36,883 nucleotides of DNA from Alphaproteobacteria bacterium (GTDB lineage: Bacteria; Pseudomonadota; Alphaproteobacteria; Rhodobacterales; Rhodobacteraceae): NCBI GenBank assembly GCA_030431825.1, contig JAUIIJ010000039.1:1-36883 (forward strand), in the 5' to 3' direction. Positions 28,273-36,883 of this stretch are shown here, piece by piece (position 1 is the stretch's first letter; every line of letters begins with the position of its first letter). Position numbers and translations under genes: made by a program. The notes under the pieces are model-generated. The model worked only from the letters and a program-made list of their open reading frames with translations. It searched no databases and had not been told where the DNA came from.

Positions 28273-29208
28273 ATGCCCCTGAGCTGGCGCAAGAAGGTCC
28301 TGCTTGCCAGGACCGAGGTGACCTACGGCACCGATCCGACCCCGACCGGCACTGCCGATGCCGTGCTCGCAACCAACGTGGAAATCACCCCGATGGACGG
28401 CTCGGATGTCAGCCGCGATCTGGAATTGCCGTATTTCGGGGCGCAGGCGACGATCCCCGCCGAACTGCGGGCGAAGATCACCTTCAATGTCGAGTTCGCG
28501 CCTTCCGGCGTCGCCGGAAACGTGCCGGCCTGGGGCACCCTGCTGCGCGCATGCGGCGTCGCCGAGGTGGTCGATGCGGGTGCCTCCGTGACCTACAACC
28601 CGGTCACCGACGGCCATGAGAGCGTCACCATCTGGTTCAACGTCGATGGCATCCTCTATGCGATTCCGGGCGCACGCGGGACCGCCAAGATCAACGTCAC
28701 GGCCCAGGCCGTGCCGCGGATCGAGTTCGAATTCACCGGCCTCTACCAGCAGCCGGTCGCAGCCGCGGCCCCGGCGGTCAATCTCAACCGCTATCGCGAC
28801 CCGCAATTGGGCACATCCGCGAACACGACCACCTTCACGGTCGGCGGGGTGCCCCTCGTCATGCGCACGGCGGTGCTGGACCTTGCCAATTCGGTGGAAG
28901 CCCGGTTCCTGATCGGTTCGGAAAGCGTGTTGATCACGGATCGCAACGAATCGTTTGAGACCACGGTCGAAGCCGTGGCGCCCGCGACCTTCAATCCCTT
29001 CGCGCGGGCCGCAAACCAGGCCAAATTTCCCATCCAGCTGGTGCATGGAACGGGAGGTGCCGGACGGGTGATGACGCTGGATATCCCGACGGCCCAGATG
29101 CAGCGCCCCCAGGGGCTGGCCAATTCACAGAACATCGTCGAATGGCCGCTGCGCATGGTGCCCTTGCCGGATGAAGGCAATGACCAGTGGACCCTCACGA
29201 TTACCTGA
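28273..29208 (+). CDS. Tail tube protein
   Basis: Predicted protein of 311 residues that should form the tube of a long flexible tail. The N-terminal half has the usual tube pattern: KVLLARTEVTYGTDPTPTG, then ATNVEITPMDGSDVSRDLEL, then AWGTLLRACG and YNPVTDGHESVTIWFNVDG. The C-terminal half (about 190-311) is a further strand-rich domain. There is no tail sheath gene, so the tail is non-contractile. It is followed by the two chaperone genes and the tape measure, the standard siphovirus order. Confidence 0.85.
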   Translation: MPLSWRKKVLLARTEVTYGTDPTPTGTADAVLATNVEITPMDGSDVSRDLELPYFGAQATIPAELRAKITFNVEFAPSGVAGNVPAWGTLLRACGVAEVVDAGASVTYNPVTDGHESVTIWFNVDGILYAIPGARGTAKINVTAQAVPRIEFEFTGLYQQPVAAAAPAVNLNRYRDPQLGTSANTTTFTVGGVPLVMRTAVLDLANSVEARFLIGSESVLITDRNESFETTVEAVAPATFNPFARAANQAKFPIQLVHGTGGAGRVMTLDIPTAQMQRPQGLANSQNIVEWPLRMVPLPDEGNDQWTLTIT

Positions 29209-29221
29209 CAAAGGACCGATC

Positions 29222-29554
29222 ATGTTCAAGATCGATGACAGCCCCGAGTTCACCCACACCGTCCGCGTGATGACGCCTGTTGACGGCGGACACCGTGAAG
29301 ACAGTTTCAAGGCCCGTTTCAAGGTGGTCGAAGACGACGAGAACCACGACGAGATCGCAGCCTTCACACCTGAAGCCGTCAAGGACCATCTGCGCCGGAT
29401 TGTCGTCGGCATGGAAGACCTGGTGGACGACAGCGGCAAGGCGATCCCCTACTCCGATGAAGTGCGCGAACGGATGCTGAAGCTGCCGCATGTGCGCCTG
29501 GCATTGTTGCGCGCCTATCGTAACGCCTTTGCCAAGGAACGGGCGGGAAACTGA
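29222..29554 (+). CDS. Tail assembly chaperone, first part (lambda gpG-like)
   Basis: Predicted protein of 110 residues, acidic, between tail tube and tape measure genes. It has the usual size and nature of the first tail assembly chaperone: a strand-rich start (FTHTVRVMTPVDGG) and a helical end. The gene ends with a slippery heptamer directly before its stop, so part of the ribosomes should continue into the next frame to make a longer fusion. Confidence 0.8.
   Translation: MFKIDDSPEFTHTVRVMTPVDGGHREDSFKARFKVVEDDENHDEIAAFTPEAVKDHLRRIVVGMEDLVDDSGKAIPYSDEVRERMLKLPHVRLALLRAYRNAFAKERAGN
29545..29551 (+). promoter_or_regulatory. Programmed -1 frameshift site GGGAAAC
   Basis: G GGA AAC in the zero frame is immediately followed by TGA. 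Slipping back one base gives GGG AAA CTG ATG, which continues directly into the downstream DUF1799-like frame. The heptamer has the X XXY YYZ form and matches lambda's GGGAAAG in its first six bases. A possible stimulatory stem, CCGGGC (29561-29566) with GCCCGG (29594-29599), lies ten bases downstream. The fusion would be about 232 residues. Confidence 0.8.
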
Positions 29555-29919
29555 TGGGGGCCGGGCGTGCCTGGGCAACCGGCGCGCTCTCGGGCCCGGA
29601 TGGAGACGACGCGGTCGACGAGGTGCTGCGCGATGCCGAGGCGTTCGGCATTGACCTGACGGCCGAGAACCTCGCGCCACAAGCCGGGATCGCGGTCTGG
29701 CGACAGAACCTGCCGGCGCTCGAGGCGTTCCTTGCCATGACGACGCAATGGAACTGTATCGGACTGGCCACCGGCAAGGTTCTTGCCCTGGGCCTGAACT
29801 ACGCCGCCGCGCCGGCGGCACTGCAGCTGGCGGGGATCGAGATCACGCCCGCGACCTGGGCGGATGTGCAGCTGATTGAACGCGGGGCACGCGACGCGAT
29901 GAACGAGGCAGGCAAATGA
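29554..29919 (+). CDS. DUF1799-like protein, second part of tail chaperone (gpT of GT)
   Basis: Predicted protein of 121 residues if started at its own ATG, which overlaps the upstream stop. It follows the DUF1799 pattern: QAGIAVWRQNLPALEAFLAM, then WNCIGLATGKVLALGLNYAA and IEITPATWADVQLIERGAR. It lies in the -1 frame relative to the previous gene and is reached by the slippery site. It corresponds to the T part of lambda gpGT, which guides the tape measure during tail assembly. Whether the ATG is also used is unknown. Confidence 0.75.
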   Translation: MGAGRAWATGALSGPDGDDAVDEVLRDAEAFGIDLTAENLAPQAGIAVWRQNLPALEAFLAMTTQWNCIGLATGKVLALGLNYAAAPAALQLAGIEITPATWADVQLIERGARDAMNEAGK

Positions 29920-32048
29920 CGTTTGTATTGCAGGGCGAAGTCCGGATTGCCGGTGACACCGCAAGGGCCGAGATCGACAAGGTCAAGGCGAGCCAGGATT
30001 CGCTGAAGACGTCGACAAAGGCAATGTCGGCCGAGGGCCGCAAGGCCGCGGCCGAGACAAGGAAGCTGGGCAGCAGTGCGGCGGGTGCGGCCGGCAGCGT
30101 CGACACCCTCGCCGACCAGGAGCGCCGGGCGGCGATCGAGGCCCGCACCCTGGGCCAGACCCACCAGCTCGCGGCGGGACAGGTCGGCAACCTCACCGCG
30201 CAGTTCAACGATATCGGCGTCATGCTGGCGGCCGGGCAGAATCCCCTGCAGCTCGCAATTCAGCAGGGCACGCAGATCACGCAGGTCATCGGACCCCTGG
30301 GTGCTGCCGGCGCGGCACGCGCGCTCGGCTCCGCGTTCCTGAGCCTCGTGAGCCCCATCAACATCGTCACACTCGCCGCAATCGCCGGCGGCGCGGCTCT
30401 GGTGCAGTGGCTTACGGATGCCGAAGAGGAGGCAGCATCACTGGAAGACAGTCTTGGCAGATTGAAGGAAGCGTCGGACCGGCTGGCGGCCACCGACGGT
30501 CTGGCCGCTGCGCCGCTCTCGGCCATCCAGGAATACCAGAACCTGATCACTTTGATAAACGAAGTGGATCGCCTCGAGCGCAAGCGCGCGGCAGAGGCAG
30601 TCGTGCGGTCGACCGGGCTGGTGGAGGCGATCAGCAAGAATTTGGCGGCAAACAACGTTGCTGCACAGTTGGGCCTCGAAGAAATCGAATTCGAGTTCTT
30701 CGGATTGGATCAGGTCAGTGAAGCAAATCTCCTTTTGGAGCGCACCCGCGAGTTGATGGCAGCAACCGGTGATGAGCAGGCGCGGGTTCTGGATGCGACG
30801 GTTGAAGAGCTCACGCTCCGCGGAATTCTGACAGAAGAGGTTCAGGCGTATCTTTCGACCATATCCAACGAATTGGGTATCACGGAGCGGATCATCGAGC
30901 GCGAACAGGAACGGGCGGCCATGGCCGGCGAATTGGGCGACCGGATGCGTGAGAACGCAGCTGTCGCCGAAAACCTGCGTGCGACCGTCGAAGCGATGCC
31001 CGGAGCCATCCAGGGCTCGGCACAGGTCGCGATGTCCTTGGCGGACCAACTATGGCGAGCGGCCAAGGGCGTCGCCACGATGCTGCAATACGCCACCGTC
31101 CCACCAAAAGGCGGACGCGGCGCCGATCCACGTCAGTTCACCTACACAGATGAATTTCGGGAGCAGCTTGCACGTCAGGATAACTGGCGCGCTCCCCGCA
31201 CCGGGTCCGGTGGCGGGGGCGGCGGGCGTGCCGCATCCTATGACGCCGAGGCGGAAGCGCTGCGGCGGCTGATCGATACGCAGCAGCGCCAGATCGACAT
31301 CCTGCGCGAGACCGATCCGATCCAGAAGGAGATGCTGCGCTATCGCGAGATGCTGGCCGGTGCGAGCGATCAGCAGCGCCAGGCGCTCGAGGAGCTCATC
31401 GGCACCCGGCTGCGCGAGGAAGAGGCGATGCGCGGCCTGAAGGACCAGGAGACGTTCTTTCGCGACATCGCGCGCGATTCAATTCGCGGCCTGATCAGCG
31501 ATGCCGAGGACCTTGGCGATGTCTTTGACGGTGTCGCCAGATCGATTGCCGATGCCGCGCTCGAGGCCGCGATTTTCGGCGAAGGTCCGCTCGCGGGCCT
31601 GTTCGGGGGCGGCGGCGGTGGCGGGTTGTTCGGGATCATTTCCGACGCGCTCATTCCCGGCCATGCCGAGGGCGGATATCTGACCGGCCCGGGCAGCGGA
31701 ACGTCGGACAGCATTCTGATGTATGGGTCCGCAGGGGAGTTCATGGTCAATGCAAAGGCCACCGCCCAGCATCGGCCGCTTCTCGAGGCGATCAACTCGG
31801 GCAGCCCGATCATCGGGCTTGCAACCGGCGGTCCTGTCACGCCGCTGCCGGGTCCATCGGCCAATGTCGGTGGATCGCAGCAGATTGCGGGGACACTGCG
31901 TGTTCAGATCGTGCCCGGCCCGGAATTCGATGCGCGGGTCCAGAGCACATCCCAGAACGTGGCGCTCGAGGTTGTGCGCGAATATGACAGCTCGGTGCTG
32001 CCCGACTCGGTGGAACGCATCAACAGCGATCCGAGGGCGATAGGCTGA
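29916..32048 (+). CDS. Tail tape measure protein
   Basis: Predicted protein of 710 residues that sets tail length and is ejected with the DNA. It shows long helical, alanine-rich repeats (ETRKLGSSAAGAAGSVDTLA), a conserved tape measure segment LTAQFNDIGVMLAAGQNPLQ, a hydrophobic region (about 128-168, SPINIVTLAAIAGGAALVQW), coiled coils, a glycine-rich loop (about 430) and a C-terminal ALIPGHAEGGYLTGPGSGTS with the GEFMVNAKAT motif. At about 1.5 angstrom per residue the tail would be roughly 105 nm, by the usual proportionality. Confidence 0.92.
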   Translation: MTFVLQGEVRIAGDTARAEIDKVKASQDSLKTSTKAMSAEGRKAAAETRKLGSSAAGAAGSVDTLADQERRAAIEARTLGQTHQLAAGQVGNLTAQFNDIGVMLAAGQNPLQLAIQQGTQITQVIGPLGAAGAARALGSAFLSLVSPINIVTLAAIAGGAALVQWLTDAEEEAASLEDSLGRLKEASDRLAATDGLAAAPLSAIQEYQNLITLINEVDRLERKRAAEAVVRSTGLVEAISKNLAANNVAAQLGLEEIEFEFFGLDQVSEANLLLERTRELMAATGDEQARVLDATVEELTLRGILTEEVQAYLSTISNELGITERIIEREQERAAMAGELGDRMRENAAVAENLRATVEAMPGAIQGSAQVAMSLADQLWRAAKGVATMLQYATVPPKGGRGADPRQFTYTDEFREQLARQDNWRAPRTGSGGGGGGRAASYDAEAEALRRLIDTQQRQIDILRETDPIQKEMLRYREMLAGASDQQRQALEELIGTRLREEEAMRGLKDQETFFRDIARDSIRGLISDAEDLGDVFDGVARSIADAALEAAIFGEGPLAGLFGGGGGGGLFGIISDALIPGHAEGGYLTGPGSGTSDSILMYGSAGEFMVNAKATAQHRPLLEAINSGSPIIGLATGGPVTPLPGPSANVGGSQQIAGTLRVQIVPGPEFDARVQSTSQNVALEVVREYDSSVLPDSVERINSDPRAIG

Positions 32049-32698
32049 TGGCACTCGCATGGCCCCTGCCCCTCGCCGAGTTCTTCGATGACCTGCCCGT
32101 CGCACGTGTCACCTTCAGGCTCGGCCTGTCCGTGACCGTGTCGGAAACCGGTGGCGGCGAACTGATCCGCCACCAGCGTGGCGCGCGGCTCTGGGGCGGT
32201 GAGATTGTCCTGGACAAGGACTCCCATGCGGTCTGGGCGGCGGTCGAGGCACGGATCGCGCTGCTCGAGGAACCCGGCGCATCGTTCATGGTGACAGACC
32301 CCCGCCTGCCGGCACCGATCGCGGACCCGGGGGGCGCGATCCTTGGCGCATCCACCGTTCGGATATATGCGGTGCACGCCAACATGCGCGAGCTGCGCAT
32401 TACGGGACTGCCCGGTGGATACGTGATGAGCCGCGGCGACATGCTGTCCTTCACCTATGGAAGCAATCCGGTCCGCCATGCGCTGCACCGCGTCGTGACC
32501 GGTGCCGTCGCGGCGGGCGGCGGCACGACACCCTGGTTCGAGGTAACGCCGTTCATCCGCCCCGGTGCAGCGGTGGACGATCCGGTCACGCTGCTCAGGC
32601 CGGCCTGCAAGGCGCGGATCGAGAGCACCGAGATTGGCAGCAGCCGCGCAACGGTGTCCGACGGCGGCACGCTCAAATGGCGTCAGACGCTGAGGTAG
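32048..32698 (+). CDS. Distal tail protein, first
   Basis: Predicted protein of 216 residues overlapping the tape measure stop. It is strand-rich: FDDLPVARVTFRLGLSVTVS, GGEIVLDKDSHAVWAAVEAR, then VTPFIRPGAAVDDPVTLLRP and TLKWRQTLR at the end. This order and composition fit the distal tail (Dit-like) protein that sits at the tube end in Mu-like siphoviruses such as RcapMu and B3. No enzyme motif is seen. Confidence 0.7.
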   Translation: MALAWPLPLAEFFDDLPVARVTFRLGLSVTVSETGGGELIRHQRGARLWGGEIVLDKDSHAVWAAVEARIALLEEPGASFMVTDPRLPAPIADPGGAILGASTVRIYAVHANMRELRITGLPGGYVMSRGDMLSFTYGSNPVRHALHRVVTGAVAAGGGTTPWFEVTPFIRPGAAVDDPVTLLRPACKARIESTEIGSSRATVSDGGTLKWRQTLR

Positions 32699-32702
32699 AT
32701 GT

Positions 32703-33299
32703 ATGCCGGACCTTCATCCGATCCAATCCGCGCAACTGCAGGAACGTCAGGGCAGCAATGCCCATGCCATGCTGTGGATCACGGCAAAGAACCGCACCAC
32801 CGGGGCGGATGAGTCACTCGGGTTCTGGACCGGGGACGATCATCAGGAGTTCATCATCAACGGCGAAACCCGGCTGTATTACGGCGCGGGAGAGGTGATC
32901 GAGGTGCCGCCGATCAAGACCGGCGTCGGCCTCGCCGTGCGGCAGCATCGTATCACGCTGGCGGCGCTGACCGATGAGGCCAGGCAGCTGCTGCGCGGCT
33001 ACGAGCCGAGACAGGCGCGGGTCGAGTTGCATAGCGCCCCGCTGAACGTGGACACGGGAGCTCCGCTAGGTCCGCCCATCCGGATGATCAAGGGGACGCT
33101 GAACAAGGCGCCGGAAACGATCGGACCCAAGGGCGGCGAGAGCGGACTGGTTCTGACCATCGTGACGACCGCCCGGCGGCTGACCTTCGGAGTGCCGCTG
33201 CTGCGATCGGACAAGGAACTGCGGCGCCGCAACCCCAATGATCGCGCCCGGGAATATGCCGATGTCGCGGGTGACTGGGTGATACCATGGGGCGAGTAG
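32703..33299 (+). CDS. Distal tail protein, second (DUF2163/BR0599-like position)
   Basis: Predicted protein of 198 residues ending in AREYADVAGDWVIPWGE, a tail typical of alphaproteobacterial phage distal tail proteins. The body is strand-rich with RQHRITLAALTDEARQLLRG. It lies between the Dit-like gene and the DUF6950/NlpC-type gene, as in gene transfer agents and Mu-like siphoviruses. Overlaps the next gene by 13 bases. Confidence 0.7.
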   Translation: MPDLHPIQSAQLQERQGSNAHAMLWITAKNRTTGADESLGFWTGDDHQEFIINGETRLYYGAGEVIEVPPIKTGVGLAVRQHRITLAALTDEARQLLRGYEPRQARVELHSAPLNVDTGAPLGPPIRMIKGTLNKAPETIGPKGGESGLVLTIVTTARRLTFGVPLLRSDKELRRRNPNDRAREYADVAGDWVIPWGE

Positions 33300-33694
33300 T
33301 CAATCGGGCTGCCCTGCTGCAAGCCTATCTCACCGAACACCGGAACGCGACATTGCGGCCGGGCCGGCTGGATTGCGTATTGTTCGCCGCGCAGTGGGTC
33401 CGCCGCTGTACCGGCCGGGACCTGACCGGGGACTGGCCGGGAAGCTACCGGTCCCTTGAAGACGGGTTCGAACGGCTGAAGGCGGCAGGATACGCCGGGC
33501 TGGGCGACCTGGCCGCACATCATCTCGAGGAGATCGACAGCTGGGCTTATGCCCAGGTCGGCGACGTCGCAACGGTCATCGAGGAGGGTGCTGAAGCCAT
33601 GGTCATCGTTGGCGGGGCGCATCTGCACGGTCTGGCCATGCGCGGGCTCGATGTGGTGCCGCTATCGCGCGCAATCAGGGTCTTCCGCCCATGA
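33287..33694 (+). CDS. DUF6950 (NlpC/P60-like) tail protein
   Basis: Predicted protein of 135 residues with the DUF6950 pattern: RPGRLDCVLFAAQWVRRCTG, where DC marks the possible catalytic cysteine (residue about 30), then later AEAMVIVGGAHLHGLAMRGL with a histidine. In comparable tails a small cell-wall peptidase of this type is located before the tip protein and helps penetrate the wall. Enzyme activity is inferred. It overlaps the J gene by four bases. Confidence 0.78.
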   Translation: MGRVVNRAALLQAYLTEHRNATLRPGRLDCVLFAAQWVRRCTGRDLTGDWPGSYRSLEDGFERLKAAGYAGLGDLAAHHLEEIDSWAYAQVGDVATVIEEGAEAMVIVGGAHLHGLAMRGLDVVPLSRAIRVFRP

Positions 33695-36600
33695 CCGTCC
33701 TGATTCTCTGCCTCGCCCTGGTCCTCATCGCAGGCCCGGCGGACGCTGGCCCGCTCGGTGGATTGATCGTAGCCGGGTTCAAGGCGTTCTTCACGGCATC
33801 GGCTCTCATCGCAACCGCGCTGCGCGCCGCCGTCGCGATCGGCGTATCGCTTCTGGCGCGACGGCGGGCAAAGAAGAAACAGCGTCCGGCGGGACTGCAG
33901 ACGACATTCACGACCAAAGGCGGCACGGACCCGCAGGGAACGGTTATCGGGTGGTACGCGACCGCCGGTCACGTGATCTACCGGAATTCCTACAATCCAA
34001 ACAACGCCACTCTCATCGAGATCATCGAACTGGGCGACATTCCCGGCGTTTCCCTGCGCCGTGTCATGATCGACGGGGTGGTGTCCGAACTGGAGCCGAA
34101 CCGTCGGCCCGGCTATCAATCGGTGATCGTCAAGAACTACAACGGTGAAAACTATACGGTGCTCCGGTTCTATGACGGAACCCAGACCGAGGCCGATCCG
34201 CGCATGGTCGAGATCTTCGGAAGCCGCTCGCGCCGCCCCTGGACGCCCGATCACATCCTGACAGGTACACCCTACGTGCTGGTCAGCCACCACTGGCACC
34301 GCGGGCTGTTCCGCAATGGCAAGCCCGAAATGCGGTTCGAGCTGGATGGCATCCCCTTTTACGACCCGCGCGCGGACAGCACGGTCGGCGGCACGGGTCC
34401 GCAACGCTGGAATGACAAGAGCACCTGGCAACAGACCGATAACGCCATCGTGCTGGTCTACAACATCATGCGTGGTCTCACGACCCCGACCGGAGAGGTC
34501 TGGGGCGGTGCGGCCGAGGCCGACGATCTGCCCCTGTCGAACTGGTTCGCGGCCATGAATGTGTGCGACCTTCCCGTTGGCGACACCAACCGGCCGCAGT
34601 TTCGCGCCGGATTCGAGATCCGGTTCGAGGAGGAGCCCGCCAGCGTCGTTGAAGAGCTGCTGACCGCGTGCAACGCCCAGATCTCGGAGATCGGAGGGGT
34701 CTGGACGGTCCAGGTGGGTGCTCCGCAGGCGTCGGTGGTGCACATTACCGATGATGATATCCTCGTATCGGAGCCGGCCGAGTTCGACCCCTTCCCCGGC
34801 CTCGAGGCGACCCATAATGCGATCTCGGTGTCTCATCCCACACCGGACGGGCTCTGGAATGCCTCGTCACTCGAGACCATCACGAACCCGGAATGGGAGG
34901 CTGAGGACGGCGGCCAGCGGCTCTTCGAACTGCGCCTGCCCGTGGTGCCCTGGGCCGAGCAGGCTCGCCAGGTCGCCCAGAACATGATCCGGGACGAGCG
35001 GCGATTCCGCACCCACAAGATCGTTCTTCCCGGTGAGTATTACTGGCTCAAGACCTTGATGACCATCACCTGGACATCGCCGTGGAACAGCTATGATGCC
35101 AAGCTGTTCGAGATCACCGATGCCGCCTACGACGTGCGGACGATGAACGTGTCGCTGTCGCTGCGGGAACGCGATCCGGACGATTTCACACATGATGACG
35201 ACCTCGAGTTGCCCGATGCGCCACAGGAAACGACCGGGATCACCGTTGTCGATGCCGGCGTCCCGGACTTCACGGTCAGCCCCTATTCCGGACTGGACGG
35301 CGATGGCGAACCCCGCCGTCCCGGGATATTGGCCACATGGGACGGTTCGATCGCCGATACCTCGGACGGGTTGTCCTTCGAACTGCGGGTGACGGGCCAG
35401 ACCGAGTTGTCCTGGGCCGGTGACCTTTCGGAGATCGACGGCGGGCAATTCGCCCTGGTCGGCCTGCTGCGCGCGACGGACTACCAGATGCGTGCCAAGG
35501 CCATCGCCCGCGTGCGGCAAACGGTCTGGACCGGCTGGCAGGACGTCAGGACGCCGGATATCGGCTTTGACCCGGCCGACCTGAGCGACCGCACATGGGA
35601 TGCGATCCACTCCGACGCGACCGCGATCGCCTCGGCATTGTCACAGGACGCCACGATCAGCGATCTGGAAGCATTGCTCGAGGGGCATCGCGACCGTGAA
35701 CAAACGGCCCGGAATGTTGCCCTCGCGACCGAGGACTTGCAGGCGCTGGTCAAGGACACCGGTGAGGCCGTGGCCACCGCGCGGCAGGAACTCTCGGCGC
35801 AGATCGAGCGCAATGTCGCGTCCCTTGTCACGCTCAACAAGGCGCGTGCCGACGGCGAAAGCGCGCTTGCCCAGGCAATCAGCGCGCTGACCACCACTGT
35901 CGGCGACCAGAGCGCGACCCTGTCGGAACATGCGACGTCGCTGGATGGCATGTTTCTGGAAAAGATGATCCGGCTCGACAACAACGGCCATGTATCGGGG
36001 CTCGTCCTGCGATCCGAACGCGACGAGGCGGGCGCAACGGTCAGCGATGCCGCCTTCGTCGCCGACAGGTTCGCGATCGTCGGACCCGGCGACACCCCGC
36101 AGAGCCCCTTCGTGGTCTACACCACGCCGCAGGTGATCGACGGAATCGCCGTTCCCCCGGGCGTCTACATGCGCGATGCCTTCATCCGCAACGGCATGAT
36201 CGGCCGCGCGCAGGTGCGCGACACGATCGAGAGCGACAACTATGCCGAGGATGCCAACGGGCGCCCCACAGCCGGGATGAAACTCGATTTCGCGGATGGC
36301 GAGATCAAGACCTACGGCGTGGTCATGAGCCGCCCGATGGTCCTCGCCAGCGGCTCGTTCACCTACAGCGGAACCGCCAACGATGGCGCGCGCTGGCAGT
36401 TTGTCAACACCGGCATCCGCGTGGGCGCGGCCGATGTCTGGCAGGCCGGCAACAAGGCGCTGGTCGCCACGGCGGCAATCACCACGGAAGCCAGCGCACC
36501 CGGCGGCATCTCCGGATACGACCATTTCTGGAGTTGCCGCACGGAAATCCTGCCCGGCGCCCGCTGGCACGGCTGGGTGGGCGGCAACCCGCAACCCGGC

Positions 36601-36753
36601 ACAGCCTACCGCCAGGACCCCGCGCTGATGGTCGACCCTTACTGGGCGAGCGGCAACGATCAGCGCGTGTTCCTCGACATCATGCTTGAGACGGTCGGCG
36701 GCGTTTATTTCAGCAATCCGACGATCCAGTGGGTCGTCTTCGAAGTCACTTGA
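33691..36753 (+). CDS. Tail tip/host specificity protein J-like
   Basis: Predicted protein of 1020 residues at the end of the tail operon. The N terminus (about 1-60) is hydrophobic and resembles a membrane or signal stretch. The central part has the hub pattern with PRMVEIFGSRSRRPWTPDHI and ANLT-type strands. A fibronectin-like part lies about 515-630 (PRRPGILATWDGSIADTSDG), followed by a coiled coil (about 660-760). The C terminus has the DUF1983-type pattern: DAAFVADRFAIVGPGDTPQS, IDGIAVPPGVYMRDAFIRN. J-type proteins form the tail tip and bind the host receptor. Its length and domain order are usual for the family. Confidence 0.88.
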   Translation: MTVLILCLALVLIAGPADAGPLGGLIVAGFKAFFTASALIATALRAAVAIGVSLLARRRAKKKQRPAGLQTTFTTKGGTDPQGTVIGWYATAGHVIYRNSYNPNNATLIEIIELGDIPGVSLRRVMIDGVVSELEPNRRPGYQSVIVKNYNGENYTVLRFYDGTQTEADPRMVEIFGSRSRRPWTPDHILTGTPYVLVSHHWHRGLFRNGKPEMRFELDGIPFYDPRADSTVGGTGPQRWNDKSTWQQTDNAIVLVYNIMRGLTTPTGEVWGGAAEADDLPLSNWFAAMNVCDLPVGDTNRPQFRAGFEIRFEEEPASVVEELLTACNAQISEIGGVWTVQVGAPQASVVHITDDDILVSEPAEFDPFPGLEATHNAISVSHPTPDGLWNASSLETITNPEWEAEDGGQRLFELRLPVVPWAEQARQVAQNMIRDERRFRTHKIVLPGEYYWLKTLMTITWTSPWNSYDAKLFEITDAAYDVRTMNVSLSLRERDPDDFTHDDDLELPDAPQETTGITVVDAGVPDFTVSPYSGLDGDGEPRRPGILATWDGSIADTSDGLSFELRVTGQTELSWAGDLSEIDGGQFALVGLLRATDYQMRAKAIARVRQTVWTGWQDVRTPDIGFDPADLSDRTWDAIHSDATAIASALSQDATISDLEALLEGHRDREQTARNVALATEDLQALVKDTGEAVATARQELSAQIERNVASLVTLNKARADGESALAQAISALTTTVGDQSATLSEHATSLDGMFLEKMIRLDNNGHVSGLVLRSERDEAGATVSDAAFVADRFAIVGPGDTPQSPFVVYTTPQVIDGIAVPPGVYMRDAFIRNGMIGRAQVRDTIESDNYAEDANGRPTAGMKLDFADGEIKTYGVVMSRPMVLASGSFTYSGTANDGARWQFVNTGIRVGAADVWQAGNKALVATAAITTEASAPGGISGYDHFWSCRTEILPGARWHGWVGGNPQPGTAYRQDPALMVDPYWASGNDQRVFLDIMLETVGGVYFSNPTIQWVVFEVT

Positions 36754-36765
36754 AAGGATGTTTCA

Positions 36766-36883
36766 ATGGCCATTCATGATCTGGGTTCCGTCGCTGTCAC
36801 CAACGGGTCCGCAACGGTTACGGGCAGCGGAACAAACTGGTTCGGTGCGCTTCAGGTCGGCTGGATGTTTCGCGGGCCGGACG
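36766..36883 (+). CDS. Tail fibre protein, partial (runs off window)
   Basis: Starts at the ATG at 36766 after AAGGATG, 12 bases after the J stop, and is still open at the window end (39 codons visible). The visible part, AIHDLGSVAVTNGSATVTGS then GTNWFGALQVGWMFRGPD, is the repeated N-terminal motif of phage tail fibre or appendage proteins. The receptor-binding C terminus lies outside the window. Confidence 0.75.
   Translation, partial: MAIHDLGSVAVTNGSATVTGSGTNWFGALQVGWMFRGPD

Noticed and set aside
1..36883. CRISPR arrays, tRNA or rRNA genes
   Set aside because: No regularly spaced repeats and no tRNA or rRNA-like sequence were found on reading the window.

Overview
The window is most of a Mu-like transposable phage (prophage or phage genome) from a GC-rich host, most likely an alphaproteobacterium. 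Four things point there. It has a DDE transposase A plus AAA+ ATPase B pair in an early operon, with a divergent repressor and a Cro/Ner-like gene. It has GemA (DUF1018) and a Mor-like activator. Its head block follows Mu (DUF3486, gp28 terminase, DUF935 portal, gpF, gpG, protease I, major capsid T). Its tail is long and flexible, siphovirus/RcapMu/B3 style, instead of a Mu contractile tail. Product types (Holin_3TMs, the CAPR-type secreted protein, the DUF6950 tail peptidase-like protein) are those familiar from Rhodobacterales/Hyphomicrobiales phages. Host assignment is inference. The window opens inside or at the left end and stops inside a tail fibre gene, so the right end is missing.

Layout. 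1-669: non-coding and very rich in inverted repeats, including a 50-bp near-perfect palindrome. 670-1447: two small secreted proteins of unknown role with related leader peptides. 1465-2238 (minus): repressor. 2239-2336: operator/promoter region. 2337-12388: early operon of tightly coupled genes (Cro-like, small HTH proteins, ParB-like, A, B, many small wHTH/RHH/SANT-like proteins, DUF3164, GemA, MT-A70 DNA methyltransferase). 12380-13922: a cassette of about 1.5 kb bounded by 54-bp direct repeats that duplicate the 5' end of mor. It carries a reverse-strand secreted-protein gene with its own promoter, a structured leader resembling C4-type antisense RNA, and an ORF6N (antirepressor-type) gene. 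13870-14262: mor-like activator, then a terminator.

14353-24363: lysis (amidase, 3-TM holin, secreted protein), gp25/26/27-like proteins, terminase, portal, head protein F fused to a PBECR-type nuclease domain, and gpG. A second copy of the same terminator follows. 24463-28269: protease/scaffold, decoration protein, major capsid, head-tail connectors. 28273-36753: tail tube, tail assembly chaperones joined by a lambda-type -1 slippery site, tape measure, distal tail proteins, tail tip J. 36766 onward: start of a tail fibre.

How it works together (partly inference from Mu). The repressor and the Cro-like protein set the lysis/lysogeny switch. A and B replicate by transposition. Mor activates the next transcripts. 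The two identical terminators sit exactly where Mu has its late-promoter boundaries, upstream of lys and upstream of I. The most unusual parts are the ORF6N/antisense-RNA cassette inserted at mor, the palindromic left region, and the head-protein/nuclease fusion.
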